NCBI RefSeq assembly: GCF_000376445.1
Contig: NZ_AQXI01000003.1
Location: forward strand, 124,001 to 188,000
Reading direction: 5' to 3'
Source: Haladaptatus paucihalophilus DX253
GTDB lineage: Archaea; Halobacteriota; Halobacteria; Halobacteriales; Haladaptataceae
DNA length: 64,000 bases
In this document: positions 1 through 8,186 of the stretch, piece after piece
How the letters are laid out: each line of letters starts with the position of its first letter
How positions within the stretch are numbered: position 1 is the stretch's first letter
The notes under the pieces: generated by a model
Database searches by the model: none
What the model was told of the DNA's origin: nothing
The model's input: only the letters and a program-made list of their open reading frames with translations
Translations under genes and position numbers: made by a program

Positions 1-1177
1 ACAGCGCTCCCGCCGCGATGGGACCGACCGCTCTGGCGATGCTTCCGGCGCTTTGGGTCAGACCGAACGCGCCGCCTTGGGTGTCCTCCGTCGCGCTCTT
101 CGAGACGAGCGTCGTGAGCGAGACGTTCGCAAACCCGTTACCCGCCGCGAGGGGCGTGAGGATGACCAGCAGGACGAACAGGCCACCGGAAAGCGGTCCG
201 ATGGCGGGGAGGTGGTCGCCGAGCATCGGCGAGAACGGGAGGGCGGCGAGCGTCACGAGTTCGAGCACGACGCCGACGAGCGCGAGCGTCCGCTCGCCGT
301 AGCGGTCCGTGAGTTTTCCCACGAGGCCGCCCTGAACGACGGCGATGACGACGCCGACGTAGGCGAGGACGTAGCCGTTCATCTCCGGCCCGAAGCCGTA
401 CTGCTGTTCGGTGAACAGCACGAACATGCTCTCCATCGAGGAGAACGCGAGCGAAAGGAGGAAGAAGGAGGCGACGAGTCCGGCGAGCGCCGGGTCGGCG
501 AACGCGTCCGCGAGGCGGGCGAGACGCGACTGACGCTCGTCCGTCGTCTCCTCGTCGCTGTCCCGCTTGGTGCGCGTCTCCGGGAGGACGAGCGCGGCGA
601 CGACGAGATTGAGGCCGCAGATGGCCGCGGCGGCGAAACTCGGCAGGGAGAACTGGTTCACGGGTACCACCGCGGGGAGGACGTTCCGCGCGAGCGAGAG
701 CGCGGCGTCGCTGGAGAAGATGCCGCCGAGCGCCGGACCGAACACGAAGCCGAGTCCGAACGCCGCGCCGATGAGGCCCAACCCCTTCGCACGGTCCTCC
801 GGCGGCGTGATGTCGGCGATGTACGCCTGTGCGGTGGCGATGTTGCCGCCCATCGCGCCCGCGAGGATGCGAGCGACGAAGAGCACGAGGAGGCTTTCCG
901 CGAGGCCGAACAGCGTCCACGCGACGACGCTCCCGAACAGCGAGAGGAGGAGGATGGGTCGGCGGCCGCGCTCGTCCGAGAGGCGGCCGAGGACGGGTGC
1001 GAAGAGGAACTGCATGACCGAGTAGGAGGCGAGCAGGAGTCCGACGACGAACTCGTTCGCGCCGAAGTGCTCGGCGTACAGCGGGATGATGGGAATCAGA
1101 ATCCCGAAGCCGAGGAGGTCGACGAAGACGATGGCGAACACCGTCGCCAGCGCCCGCTTGGACCCGTCCTTGGCCAT
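1..1177 (-). CDS. MFS drug/sugar exporter (TetA-like DHA1 family), C-terminus cut by window edge
   Basis: Major facilitator with about 392 visible residues and no stop before the window edge. The N-terminus reads MAKDGSKRALATVFAIVFVD. Motif A (GRLSDERGRRP, residues about 64-74) lies between TM2 and TM3, and TM5 has the antiporter-like stretch GLGFVFGPALGG. This fits the proton-coupled DHA1/TetA group, which exports small organic molecules; the substrate cannot be read from sequence. The ATG at 1177 overlaps the TGA of the upstream membrane-protein gene (ATGA), so the two are probably co-transcribed and coupled. Only the last transmembrane segments are missing. Confidence 0.9.
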   Translation of the reverse strand, partial: MAKDGSKRALATVFAIVFVDLLGFGILIPIIPLYAEHFGANEFVVGLLLASYSVMQFLFAPVLGRLSDERGRRPILLLSLFGSVVAWTLFGLAESLLVLFVARILAGAMGGNIATAQAYIADITPPEDRAKGLGLIGAAFGLGFVFGPALGGIFSSDAALSLARNVLPAVVPVNQFSLPSFAAAAICGLNLVVAALVLPETRTKRDSDEETTDERQSRLARLADAFADPALAGLVASFFLLSLAFSSMESMFVLFTEQQYGFGPEMNGYVLAYVGVVIAVVQGGLVGKLTDRYGERTLALVGVVLELVTLAALPFSPMLGDHLPAIGPLSGGLFVLLVILTPLAAGNGFANVSLTTLVSKSATEDTQGGAFGLTQSAGSIARAVGPIAAGAL

Positions 1178-1614
1178 CAGAGCCACCCGGCGACGACGAG
1201 CAGGCCGAGCGCCACGACGCCGGCGACGTAAAACAGCGTCGTGGCTCCCGCCGCGGCTTGCTTCGCACCGGCGTCGAGGTTCTTCTTCAACCGACTACCC
1301 GCCATGTGGCTCAGCCCGGAGAGCGCGAGCCAAAGGACGACCATTGTGAGGACCAGATGGCCGCTCGAGCTACCTGTGAGGGTTTCCGTGCTGTAGAGGT
1401 CTCCGGCCATGAATCCCCCCGTGAGCAACAACACGACGGACGAGAGCGACGAAAAGCGCGTGAACTGCTGGGTCATCCACCGGATTCCGTCCGCGCCGAG
1501 TTTCCCGTCCCGTGCCGCCGGGACCACGAGCGCCGCCATGAACACCGTCCACCCTGCCCACACGCCCGCGAAAAGCGTGTGTACGATTCGCATCGTCACG
1601 TCGATAAGCGTCAT
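1177..1614 (-). CDS. small CopD-like integral membrane protein
   Basis: 145 residues with four predicted membrane helices (about 7-30, 54-72, 86-104, 121-143). The pattern TLFAGVWAGWTVFMAALVVPA resembles CopD/DUF4149-type proteins, in which the first helix often carries H or G residues for metal or heme binding; His 11 is the only obvious candidate ligand in helix 1. Probably the first gene of a two-gene operon with the downstream MFS exporter (ATGA overlap). Transcribed divergently from the gene at 1687 across about 70 bp. Function unproven; the CopD assignment is by resemblance only. Confidence 0.75.
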   Translation of the reverse strand: MTLIDVTMRIVHTLFAGVWAGWTVFMAALVVPAARDGKLGADGIRWMTQQFTRFSSLSSVVLLLTGGFMAGDLYSTETLTGSSSGHLVLTMVVLWLALSGLSHMAGSRLKKNLDAGAKQAAAGATTLFYVAGVVALGLLVVAGWL

Positions 1615-1686
1615 TTGTCGGTGGTTGTTTCACACCCTTCAAATAGCTTCGGATAGAATCGGATGCTGTATAATCCTATTCCGATT

Positions 1687-2331
1687 ATGACCCCAGATAC
1701 CGACAGGGGACGCGGCATCCTCTCGCCCGCCGACCGAGCCTACCTCCTCGGCGAGGCCGACATGGAACACGAACAGTCGAAGCGCAACGCGGAGGCGCGA
1801 ATCCGCGGTCGAATCACGGACGCGATACTGGATTTCGGGATTCTCGTCCACCACCTGAAAAAGAAAGACCGACGGCAGGTGTTCGACACCGACGACGAGC
1901 GGTTCATGGACGGACTGACCGCCATGCTCTCGTTCGCTTACATTGGCATGCGCGAGAGCGGAGGCGAGTTCGGACACGCCCTCGAACCCGCGGTTCGGAA
2001 GGCGGAAGAGGTTCACGCGGCCGACATGCTCGGCCAAGCGGTGTCGGTGGACGTGCAGTTCGACGTCGAAACGGAGGTCGAGACCGCCGTGGACGACGTT
2101 GCGGTCGCCATCGACGCCGGAAAACCCGTGACGCCCGCCGAGTTGTTCTCCGTCATGGTCGGCAGCGACGTCTTGGAGGACGTCGACGAGGTAACGCTCC
2201 AGTTGAGCGACGAGGCAGACGAGGACGGCCTCCTGAAGGAAGACGAGTTCGTCGCGCACGTCGCCGACTATCTGGACGCCGAGCTACGCTGGCTTCCGTA
2301 CAACCGAGTAAAAGTTCTCGTCGAGACGTAA
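1687..2331 (+). CDS. conserved haloarchaeal protein of unknown function
   Basis: 214 residues from the ATG at 1687 (MTPDTDRGRGILSPADRAYL). That N-terminus looks like the conserved start of a haloarchaeal family, so I prefer it over the in-frame ATG at 1663. Soluble, very acidic, no membrane segment. The N-terminal third is helical with a basic patch (HHLKKKDRRQ); the C-terminal half is Asp/Glu-rich and ends in a short basic strand (RWLPYNRVKVLVE). Function unknown. It may be a DNA-associated or regulatory factor, but nothing in the sequence proves that. Confidence 0.8.
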   Translation: MTPDTDRGRGILSPADRAYLLGEADMEHEQSKRNAEARIRGRITDAILDFGILVHHLKKKDRRQVFDTDDERFMDGLTAMLSFAYIGMRESGGEFGHALEPAVRKAEEVHAADMLGQAVSVDVQFDVETEVETAVDDVAVAIDAGKPVTPAELFSVMVGSDVLEDVDEVTLQLSDEADEDGLLKEDEFVAHVADYLDAELRWLPYNRVKVLVET

Positions 2332-2380
2332 CCGTCTTCGTGATGTCGAGAGCGGCGATGGGTTCCCGTAAGCCGGTCGG

Positions 2381-2779
2381 TTAGACCGGTTGTTCGGGCT
2401 GTTCCATCGGGTCGTACTTGTCCTCGAACTCCTGAATCAACTGGCCCATCTTGGCGTACCACTCGTTCAACATGCGCTGCATGTCGTGGGACACTTCGCC
2501 GGGGTCGGTCGGCTTGTAGACGTGGTAGTAGCCACCTTGGTCGTAGTTGACCTGTTCTTTCTGGATGAACCCAGATTGGAGCAGTCGCTGGATAGAGCGG
2601 TACGCCGTCGACCGTTCGCGGTCGATCCGCTCCGCGATGTCGTCGATGGTTAGTGGGTTCTCGCTCTCGATCACGACTCGATAACACTGCTTATCGAGCT
2701 CTTTCAGTCCGTGAAGACACTCCAGCAATCCTTCACACTCCATGTCTTGCTGAAGGTACTCGGCCATCGAGTTCGCCAT
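2381..2779 (-). CDS. TrmB-family winged-helix transcriptional regulator
   Basis: 132 residues from MANSMAEYLQQ. A winged helix occupies about residues 30-95 (LTIDDIAERIDRERSTAYRSIQRLLQSGFI), typical of TrmB N-terminal domains, followed by a short helical C-terminus that would dimerise; there is no sugar-binding domain. The start at 2779 is chosen because a TATA-like TTATAC sits 29-34 nt upstream, giving a leaderless mRNA; an in-frame ATG further upstream (2824) is less likely. Its position beside sulfur transport genes makes it the best candidate regulator of the island (inference). Confidence 0.88.
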   Translation of the reverse strand: MANSMAEYLQQDMECEGLLECLHGLKELDKQCYRVVIESENPLTIDDIAERIDRERSTAYRSIQRLLQSGFIQKEQVNYDQGGYYHVYKPTDPGEVSHDMQRMLNEWYAKMGQLIQEFEDKYDPMEQPEQPV

Positions 2780-2857
2780 TTTCAAGTCGTGAGTAAGAAT
2801 TTGGCACGTATAAGGATTTTGCATGGTTTGTACAAAACTACTTGTTCGCCCCGAAGG

Positions 2858-3829
2858 TCAGTCGGAGGTCGACACGCTCGGCGACTCGCGCTCCCGAAGG
2901 TTGACGAGTGCGCTGTAGACGACCGCCGCGGCGACGACCACCGCGGAGCCGAAGATGAGCACCAGACTGATCTGGTCGAGGATGTGGATGCCCAGCGCGT
3001 CTCCGACTCGGTTGCTTGCGACGGCGACGCTGCCCGCGAGGAGCATCGCGGCGAAGTAGCCCTTGATGTCGTCCTCGTCGGTCAGGTTCGTCGCCGCTGC
3101 ACCGATGCGTGCTCCGAGCGCGCTTCCCGCCAAGAGCGGAGCGACGACGGCGAGTTCGACGGCCCCGTTCTGGGCGTAGGAGAACGCGCCGAAACCACCG
3201 GAGACGGTGATCTGGAGCACGTCAGTTCCGACCGCCACAACGGTGGGGACGCCGAGGACGTACACCATCGCGGGCATCAGGAGGAAGCCGCCACCGACGC
3301 CGAGGAAGCCGGATAGGATGCCGACGAACAGCGCGATGCCCAGCGTGAGCCAGACCGAAATCTCCACGCCACCGCTGATGGAAACCATCGGAGGAATCTG
3401 GAGCACCTCGAAGCGCTCCGGGAGCGACGACGCGCCGTCGTCGTCACTGCCACGCGAGTCGCGGAACGTGAAGAGGCCGACCGTGGCCAACAGGAGGACG
3501 TAGGCGGTCCCCACCACGATGTCGGCCATGCCGGTCGCTTCGAGCCACAACACGACGTATTCCCCGACCTTGATACCGCTCGTCATGCCGACGATGAACA
3601 TCAGCGCGAGCTTGTAATCGACCTGTCCGAGGTTACGGTGTCGGAGCGCGGCGATGACCGATGTGCCGAACACGAACGCCAGTCCGCTTCCGACCGCGAC
3701 CTTCGCCGGGTATCCGAACACCAGCAACGCTGGCGTGACGAGGAACGACCCGCCCATCCCGAAGAATCCGAACAGGATTCCGATGACCAGTCCGAACCCG
3801 ATGAACAGGGCAATGAGGAGTGGCTCCAC
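2858..3829 (-). CDS. TauE/SafE (TSUP) family anion exporter, copy 1
   Basis: 323 residues and about 8 membrane helices in two homologous halves, each starting with the family glycine motif (GILFGFFGMGGSFLVTPALL near 17-36; GILSGFLGVGGGFLLMPAM near 170-188). TauE/SafE proteins move sulfite, sulfonates or related organic anions. The start codon is GTG at 3829, two bases after the stop of the 49-residue protein at 3832-3981, so translation is probably coupled. The acidic cytoplasmic loop between halves (SDDDGASS) is a haloadaptation. It is a clear paralog of the gene at 4378-5376. Confidence 0.93.
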   Translation of the reverse strand: MEPLLIALFIGFGLVIGILFGFFGMGGSFLVTPALLVFGYPAKVAVGSGLAFVFGTSVIAALRHRNLGQVDYKLALMFIVGMTSGIKVGEYVVLWLEATGMADIVVGTAYVLLLATVGLFTFRDSRGSDDDGASSLPERFEVLQIPPMVSISGGVEISVWLTLGIALFVGILSGFLGVGGGFLLMPAMVYVLGVPTVVAVGTDVLQITVSGGFGAFSYAQNGAVELAVVAPLLAGSALGARIGAAATNLTDEDDIKGYFAAMLLAGSVAVASNRVGDALGIHILDQISLVLIFGSAVVVAAAVVYSALVNLRERESPSVSTSD

Positions 3830-3831
3830 GA

Positions 3832-3981
3832 TTACTCACCCGTAAGCGCGTCGATAACGTTCGAACTCACCATCTGTACGACGACACCGTATCCGGCATA
3901 GAGGACGACTGCCTCCCCGAGAACGGCACCGACCGTCGTGGCTGCTCCGAGTCCACTCAATTCGATTCCGAACATGCTCAT
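3832..3981 (-). CDS. 49-residue single-helix membrane protein (DUF7512-like), copy 1
   Basis: Reads MSMFGIELSGLGAATTVGAV, then a hydrophobic helix ending VVLYAGYGVVVQ and a tail ...DALTGE. One transmembrane helix (about 12-37). The same arrangement precedes the second TauE copy, with shared MFGIE, GEAVVLYAGYGV and GE* ends, so this is a real gene and not chance. I recall this family as DUF7512 (moderately sure). It lies upstream of and coupled to tauE copy 1, which suggests an accessory or assembly subunit of the exporter. Confidence 0.85.
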   Translation of the reverse strand: MSMFGIELSGLGAATTVGAVLGEAVVLYAGYGVVVQMVSSNVIDALTGE

Positions 3982-4055
3982 CGACCTCGCTTTCGTACTG
4001 ACCGCGGTTTTGTGCGAATCATACTTTTCTACTCACTACAGCCTATCCGCTCACA

Positions 4056-4088
4056 GGTCTTAATAGTTTTGTGAATATTGTGCAATAC
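4056..4088 (-). promoter_or_regulatory. promoter/operator of the first DUF7512-tauE operon
   Basis: Reading the minus strand, GTATTGC is followed after 11 nt by CAAAACTATTAA, a BRE plus TATA-like box. The same two blocks at the same distance occur before the second operon (5603-5635); 24 of 33 positions are identical. TATTG-TG-CAATA (4076-4087) is a perfect small palindrome just upstream of the TATA box. The predicted start site leaves a leader of about 55 nt before the ATG at 3981. Confidence 0.6.
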
Positions 4089-4377
4089 AATCTGCTACGG
4101 TCGAAACCGGATATCGGTGGGGAGTCGGCCTCTATTGCGGTAACGGGTCGTTTTTGACCGGTATTTTTTCCACCCCACTTTCCCAGAAAGCATATCCCCG
4201 GATCGAAAATATCGACGTAACCATCCCTATTGATTTGCAATAGAAATACAATATTGTTGGATGGCTCAGTACCGTGTCCGCGGTTCCACGGCGGCGTAGT
4301 CGAACCGACGACTGCGGTGCAGTCGCCGACATCGGTTCGTTACCCGGCCAAAAATTCCACGGTGTGCCGAGGTCGGG
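4089..4377. other. intergenic stretch between the two tauE operons, with AT-rich inverted repeats
   Basis: No convincing gene. It holds CTATTG-N5-CAATAG (4227-4243, perfect arms), and CTATT-N13-AATAC (4227-4249), overlapping the palindrome CAATATTG (4249-4256). These resemble the arms seen before the TusA and rhodanese-MBL genes. It is downstream of tauE copy 2 and more than 100 bp upstream of the copy-1 promoter, so it may be an extra operator cluster or a transcription-end region. Confidence 0.45.
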
Positions 4378-5376
4378 TCAGTTCGTCGACGGGCGACCGG
4401 AAACCGACTGTCCCCTGAGTACCCGCACGGAGCTGTAGATGATGGCCCCGCTGACGAGGATCGCCGCTCCGAAAATGAGGACCATGCTCACCGTTTTGAG
4501 CGCGGCGATGCCGGTCATGGCGCTCAGTTTCTTGCTCGCGACGGCGACGCTGCCCGCGAGGAGCATCGCGGCGAAATAGCCCTTGATGTCGTCCCCGTCT
4601 ATCAGTTCGGTCGCGGCCGCGCCGATGCGCGCCCCGAGCGCGCTCCCGAGGAGCAACGACGCGACGACGGGGACGTTGACCGCTCCTTCCTGCGCGTAGA
4701 CGAACGCGCCGAAACTGCCGGGAATCGTTATCTGGAGCACGCTAGTTCCGATGGCGACCTCGGCCGGAACGCCGAAGCCGTAGAGCATCGTCGGCATGAG
4801 GAGGAATCCGCCGCCGACGCCGAGGAAGCCCGAGAGGATACCGATGCCGAGTCCGATGCCGAGCGTCACCCAGAGCGAGACGGTCGTTCCGCCCGTGAAC
4901 GTCAGCATCGGCGGGATGCGGACCCGTTCGAGAGCGTTCGAGAGGTCCAACGTGTCGCCCTCGTCCGACTCGCTCTGCATCGAGTCACGGAGCGTCTGCA
5001 GGCCGACGACGACGAGGAGGCCGACGTACGCGACGCTGATGACGATATCGGACAAGCCCGCTCGTTCCAACAGGAGAACCGCCCGTTTGCCGATCTCGAT
5101 ACCGACCGTCATCCCGGTGATTATCAGCGCCGCGAGTTTGTAATCGACCTGTCCGAGGTCACGGTGCCGAAGCGCACCGATGACGGCGGTGCCGAAGACG
5201 AACGCTAATCCGCTTCCGACCGCGACCTTTGCCGGATATCCCAACACCAGCAACGCGGGCGTGACGAGGAATGACCCGCCCATCCCGAAGAATCCGAACA
5301 GAATTCCGATGATGAGACCGAAGCCGACGAAGAGGAGAACGAGGAGGAGGCTCATACCGAGAACCTCCATCGTCAT
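4378..5376 (-). CDS. TauE/SafE (TSUP) family anion exporter, copy 2
   Basis: 332 residues, closely similar to the copy at 2858-3829 along its whole length: identical GILFGFFGMGGSFLVTPALLV, GYPAKVAVGSGLAFVFGT and DDIKGYFAAMLLAGSVAVAS blocks. Eight-helix, two-half TSUP fold. The ATG at 5376 overlaps the TGA of the small gene upstream (ATGA). The internal Met at 5355 (MSLLLVLLFVGFG) lines up better with the copy-1 start, so the true start could be there. Divergence is concentrated in the middle cytoplasmic loop and the C-terminal helix, as expected if the two copies differ in substrate or regulation. Confidence 0.93.
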   Translation of the reverse strand: MTMEVLGMSLLLVLLFVGFGLIIGILFGFFGMGGSFLVTPALLVLGYPAKVAVGSGLAFVFGTAVIGALRHRDLGQVDYKLAALIITGMTVGIEIGKRAVLLLERAGLSDIVISVAYVGLLVVVGLQTLRDSMQSESDEGDTLDLSNALERVRIPPMLTFTGGTTVSLWVTLGIGLGIGILSGFLGVGGGFLLMPTMLYGFGVPAEVAIGTSVLQITIPGSFGAFVYAQEGAVNVPVVASLLLGSALGARIGAAATELIDGDDIKGYFAAMLLAGSVAVASKKLSAMTGIAALKTVSMVLIFGAAILVSGAIIYSSVRVLRGQSVSGRPSTN

Positions 5377-5522
5377 TCACCTCGGATGGCGTTCACGACG
5401 ACCGAGGCGAGGGCACCGGTGGCGACGCCGTACCCGGCGTACAGCACCAACGCCTCGCTGAACACGAGTCCGACGATAGCCGCCGCATGGAGGTTCCCGC
5501 TGAGCGATTCTATTCCGAACAT
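5373..5522 (-). CDS. 49-residue single-helix membrane protein (DUF7512-like), copy 2
   Basis: Reads MFGIESLSGNLHAAAIVGLV, continues through SEALVLYAGYGV and ends VVVNAIRGE. Same length and layout as the copy at 3832-3981. An in-frame ATG seven codons upstream (5543) is possible, but the copy-1 homology supports 5522. Overlaps tauE copy 2 by four bases. Single transmembrane helix; function unknown, likely a partner of the exporter because the pairing is preserved after duplication. Confidence 0.85.
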   Translation of the reverse strand: MFGIESLSGNLHAAAIVGLVFSEALVLYAGYGVATGALASVVVNAIRGE

Positions 5523-5602
5523 GGATATCCATCTGTCGTGCATCGACTGGGTGGTTGTGTACGTTTCATACTATGTCGCTTGGCCGTGGATTAGCCACAA
5601 TT

Positions 5603-5635
5603 GCTTTTAATAGTTTTGGGTCTAGCGGGCAATAC
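5603..5635 (-). promoter_or_regulatory. promoter/operator of the second DUF7512-tauE operon
   Basis: On the minus strand GTATTGC is followed after 11 nt by CAAAACTATTAA, matching the copy-1 promoter block for block. The predicted leader before the ATG at 5522 is about 58 nt, also like copy 1. The rest of the gap up to 5859 shows no gene that I can support. Confidence 0.6.
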
Positions 5636-5859
5636 TATTCCCATATGTTATCCGGCGCTAATCCGTCACATCGTCCCCTACGGCAGATTTCGCCCTCGAA
5701 CTCGGATCACACCTTCGGAGAATTGATTCAGCGACTCTTCGCTGTCGAACGCGTTACTCGACGCTGCCGACGCTGCCGGGAAAGCTTCGACGATGGTTTT
5801 TCACATCAAAAACACGACCGCGCTCCGTCACGAAACGAGTACCGCAGCCGAACGTGAAA

Positions 5860-6330
5860 TCAGTCCGCTTCCGACGACACGGGTCGGTCGCTCACGCTGT
5901 GTTTCCGCCAGAGCCCCTGCGCGTACGCACCGGCGAACATGCCGCCGATAGCGAACAGGATGGGGTAGTTACCGATTCCGAGGCTCGCGTATGCCGCACC
6001 GGGACAGATTCCGGAGAGGCCCCAACCGACGCCGAAGATACCGCCGCCGATGAGGACGTTCCGGTCGAACGATTTCAGCCTTCGGGTGTACGCCTTTCCG
6101 GTCAAGGGTGCGCGACCGGACGAGCGGCTTGCAACCGCGAAGGTCACCCCGGTGACAACCGCCGCGCCGCCCATGACGAACAGGAGGCCGAAATCCTCGA
6201 ACTGCAGGAAGTTGAGCACGACCTCGGGTCGGGCCATGTGACTGAAGCCCAGCCCGAAACCGAATATCAACCCGCCGACGACGATGAGGACGTTGAAGAG
6301 GGGTCCTCGGCTCTTCGATTCTCCGCTCAT
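5860..6330 (-). CDS. YeeE/YedE-type transporter, C-terminal half protein
   Basis: 156 residues and four membrane helices. Contains the family cysteine motif GWGLSGICPGAA (Cys 109). In bacterial TsuA/YeeE one long protein carries both halves and relays thiosulfate along cysteines; here the halves are two genes. The ATG at 6330 overlaps the TGA of the N-half gene (ATGA), so the two are made together and probably assemble as a heterodimer. Likely role: uptake of thiosulfate or another sulfur anion feeding TusA and the rhodanese-MBL enzyme next door. Confidence 0.9.
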   Translation of the reverse strand: MSGESKSRGPLFNVLIVVGGLIFGFGLGFSHMARPEVVLNFLQFEDFGLLFVMGGAAVVTGVTFAVASRSSGRAPLTGKAYTRRLKSFDRNVLIGGGIFGVGWGLSGICPGAAYASLGIGNYPILFAIGGMFAGAYAQGLWRKHSVSDRPVSSEAD

Positions 6331-6818
6331 GGCGACACCCCCAAGGCCTGCACTAGTTGTGCGACGCCGATGGCGACCGCCATGAACGTCACGACGTTGC
6401 TGATGGACGTGAACGACGCGGAGCCGACGCCACAGACCCCGTGGCCGGACGTACATCCCTTTCCGATACGGGTGCCGACGCCGACGAGGAAACCGCCGCC
6501 GAGGAGCCGCCACCACTGGACGTCCGTCGTCCAGAACTGGCCGTTGAACGCGAGTTGGTAGATGGCCGCTCCGCCGACGATACCCAACGTGAACAACACA
6601 CGCCAGTCACGGGACGCGACGTATTTCGGTTTCTGAAACCGGGGCACGTCGGAGACGTAGGACAGTGTAGACTCCAAGAACGTGCTCGCCCCGGCGATGA
6701 TTCCGGTTCCGAGGTAGATGACGGCGACGCCGAGCCCGATGAACATTCCACCGATGGCGTACCGTCCGATTCCGTTCGGGAACAGGTTCGTAAATGCAAA
6801 TGCTGGCACTAAATCCAT
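6327..6818 (-). CDS. YeeE/YedE-type transporter, N-terminal half protein
   Basis: 163 residues, about four helices, with GKGCTSGHGVCG (Cys 122 and Cys 129), the hallmark of the YeeE/YedE sulfur transporters. It lies 18 bp downstream of the rhodanese-MBL gene with a strong Shine-Dalgarno (AGGAGG) in that gap, which is notable in a genome where most starts look leaderless and marks it as an internal operon gene. With the gene at 5860-6330 it forms one split transporter. Confidence 0.92.
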   Translation of the reverse strand: MDLVPAFAFTNLFPNGIGRYAIGGMFIGLGVAVIYLGTGIIAGASTFLESTLSYVSDVPRFQKPKYVASRDWRVLFTLGIVGGAAIYQLAFNGQFWTTDVQWWRLLGGGFLVGVGTRIGKGCTSGHGVCGVGSASFTSISNVVTFMAVAIGVAQLVQALGVSP

Positions 6819-6836
6819 TGTTTTCCTCCTGCCACG

Positions 6837-8024
6837 TCAGTCGCTCGTGAGTGAATCCTGACTCGCGGCACAGTTGTTCGGCCCGAGTTCGAGCTCGAAC
6901 GCTTCTTCGTCGTCTGCGTGTCGTTGCCCCAAGTTCGTTGCGATGATGTCCTCGTAGTTCGCCGGGCGTGGCGGCATGTCCGAGAGGATGAACTCGACGA
7001 ACTCGTCTTTCTCCATCGAGAGCACGTCCATCGACTCGTGCAGGTCGCCGACGGTTGCGGTGTACGTGCCGTCATCGGCGGTCGTCGCCGCGTCGCTGAA
7101 GTGTGCGGGTGCGACCACTGTGTCGTCCGGGAGCGACAACACCCGTTCCTGCAGCGTCTCGTAAAGCATCGCGGCGGCGTCGGGTGCGCCGTCGTCACCT
7201 TCTTCGAGGTCGGGGCGGGCCACGCTCTCGGTGAACAGGCCGTCTCCCGTGAACAGGACGCCGCCCACGCGGTACGAGGTCATTCCCGTCGTGTGACCGG
7301 GCGTGTGGATGACTTCGATTTCCGTCTCGCCCAGCGGGAGGGTTTCGCCGTCCTCGACCGCTCGATAGGACTCGTCGAAGTCGATGCCGCGCGCCTCCGC
7401 GGATGCGGGGACGACGGCTTCGATGTCGTCGTCCGCGACGGTTCGGACGCCGCTCACGTGGTCCGCGTGGACGTGCGTGTCGATGGCGTAGCGGAGGTCG
7501 GCACCGTATTCGTTCGCGTCCGCGACGTACTCCTCGTCGAACGCTCGGAGGGGGTCGATGACCGCCGCTTCGTCGCCCGAAACGACGAGATAAGAGAGAC
7601 AACCACTCGACGGCCGCTGATACTGGATAACCGCGGTGTCCTCATCAGCGCCTTCGATCTCTTTTCGTTCGAGGACGCGTGCCCATCCCTTCATCCCGTC
7701 TTCGAGGTGGTTCACTTCGTAGTCCCGCTCGGCGAACATTCCGGCGATGTACTCGCTCGACCCGCCCTTCGCACAGAGGACGGTCACGTCCTCGTCCTCG
7801 GGGACCGGTTCGAACAGTTCGTCGTCCGGGTCGTCCAGGTATTCGAAGTAGGGAACGTTGATGGTCTCGACGTTCTCCCCGTCGATATGCCACTTCTCGT
7901 ACTCGCCCGTCGCTCGGACGTCGAGAATGGTAACCGACTCCCCCGCGTCGATTTTCTCGTATAGCTCGTCGGGGGTCACCGATTCCACTTCGGCGTCCGG
8001 CGATGGAAACGCTGCGTCGCTCAT
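6837..8024 (-). CDS. rhodanese / metallo-beta-lactamase fusion (persulfide dioxygenase-like)
   Basis: 395 residues. The N-terminal rhodanese (about 15-120) has active-site Cys 84 in CAKGGSSEYI. The MBL-fold part has THVHADH (183-189), HTPGHT (240-245), TGD (259-261) and PAHF (306-309), the iron/zinc ligands of the ETHE1/glyoxalase-II group. Family members oxidise persulfide sulfur to sulfite while the rhodanese moves sulfane sulfur; here the domain order is rhodanese first. It is the first gene of an operon with the split YeeE/YedE transporter. Cytoplasmic. Assignment to persulfide dioxygenase is by motif, not proof. Confidence 0.92.
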   Translation of the reverse strand: MSDAAFPSPDAEVESVTPDELYEKIDAGESVTILDVRATGEYEKWHIDGENVETINVPYFEYLDDPDDELFEPVPEDEDVTVLCAKGGSSEYIAGMFAERDYEVNHLEDGMKGWARVLERKEIEGADEDTAVIQYQRPSSGCLSYLVVSGDEAAVIDPLRAFDEEYVADANEYGADLRYAIDTHVHADHVSGVRTVADDDIEAVVPASAEARGIDFDESYRAVEDGETLPLGETEIEVIHTPGHTTGMTSYRVGGVLFTGDGLFTESVARPDLEEGDDGAPDAAAMLYETLQERVLSLPDDTVVAPAHFSDAATTADDGTYTATVGDLHESMDVLSMEKDEFVEFILSDMPPRPANYEDIIATNLGQRHADDEEAFELELGPNNCAASQDSLTSD

Positions 8025-8062
8025 GCTGTATCAACTGGTATCGGCTACAGCTACAAAAGCGT

Positions 8063-8092
8063 TCGTATAGTATTCCACAAATCATACAATAC
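8063..8092 (-). promoter_or_regulatory. promoter and inverted repeat before the rhodanese-MBL operon
   Basis: On the minus strand a TATA-like ACTATACG lies about 40 nt before the ATG at 8024. Directly upstream is GTATT-N13-AATAC (8070-8092), which has the same arm and spacer geometry as the repeat at 8204-8226 before the divergent TusA gene, suggesting a common regulator. Confidence 0.5.
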
Positions 8093-8186
8093 AGTGTTGG
8101 ATTCGAATCGGAAAAACCCCACACGAGCGCACGATAGACACTATAATTAATTCGCTCGTGGATGCTATCCACAATAACCAACACAC

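Noticed and set aside
53-1231. Long open frame on the plus strand opposite the MFS exporter
   Set aside because: Protein is Arg/Glu/Asp-rich low complexity, typical of an antisense frame in high-GC coding DNA; the MFS gene has clear motifs.
5555-5857. 100-codon frame upstream of the second small membrane gene
   Set aside because: Cys/Arg-rich, no motif, and it crosses the promoter of the opposite strand.
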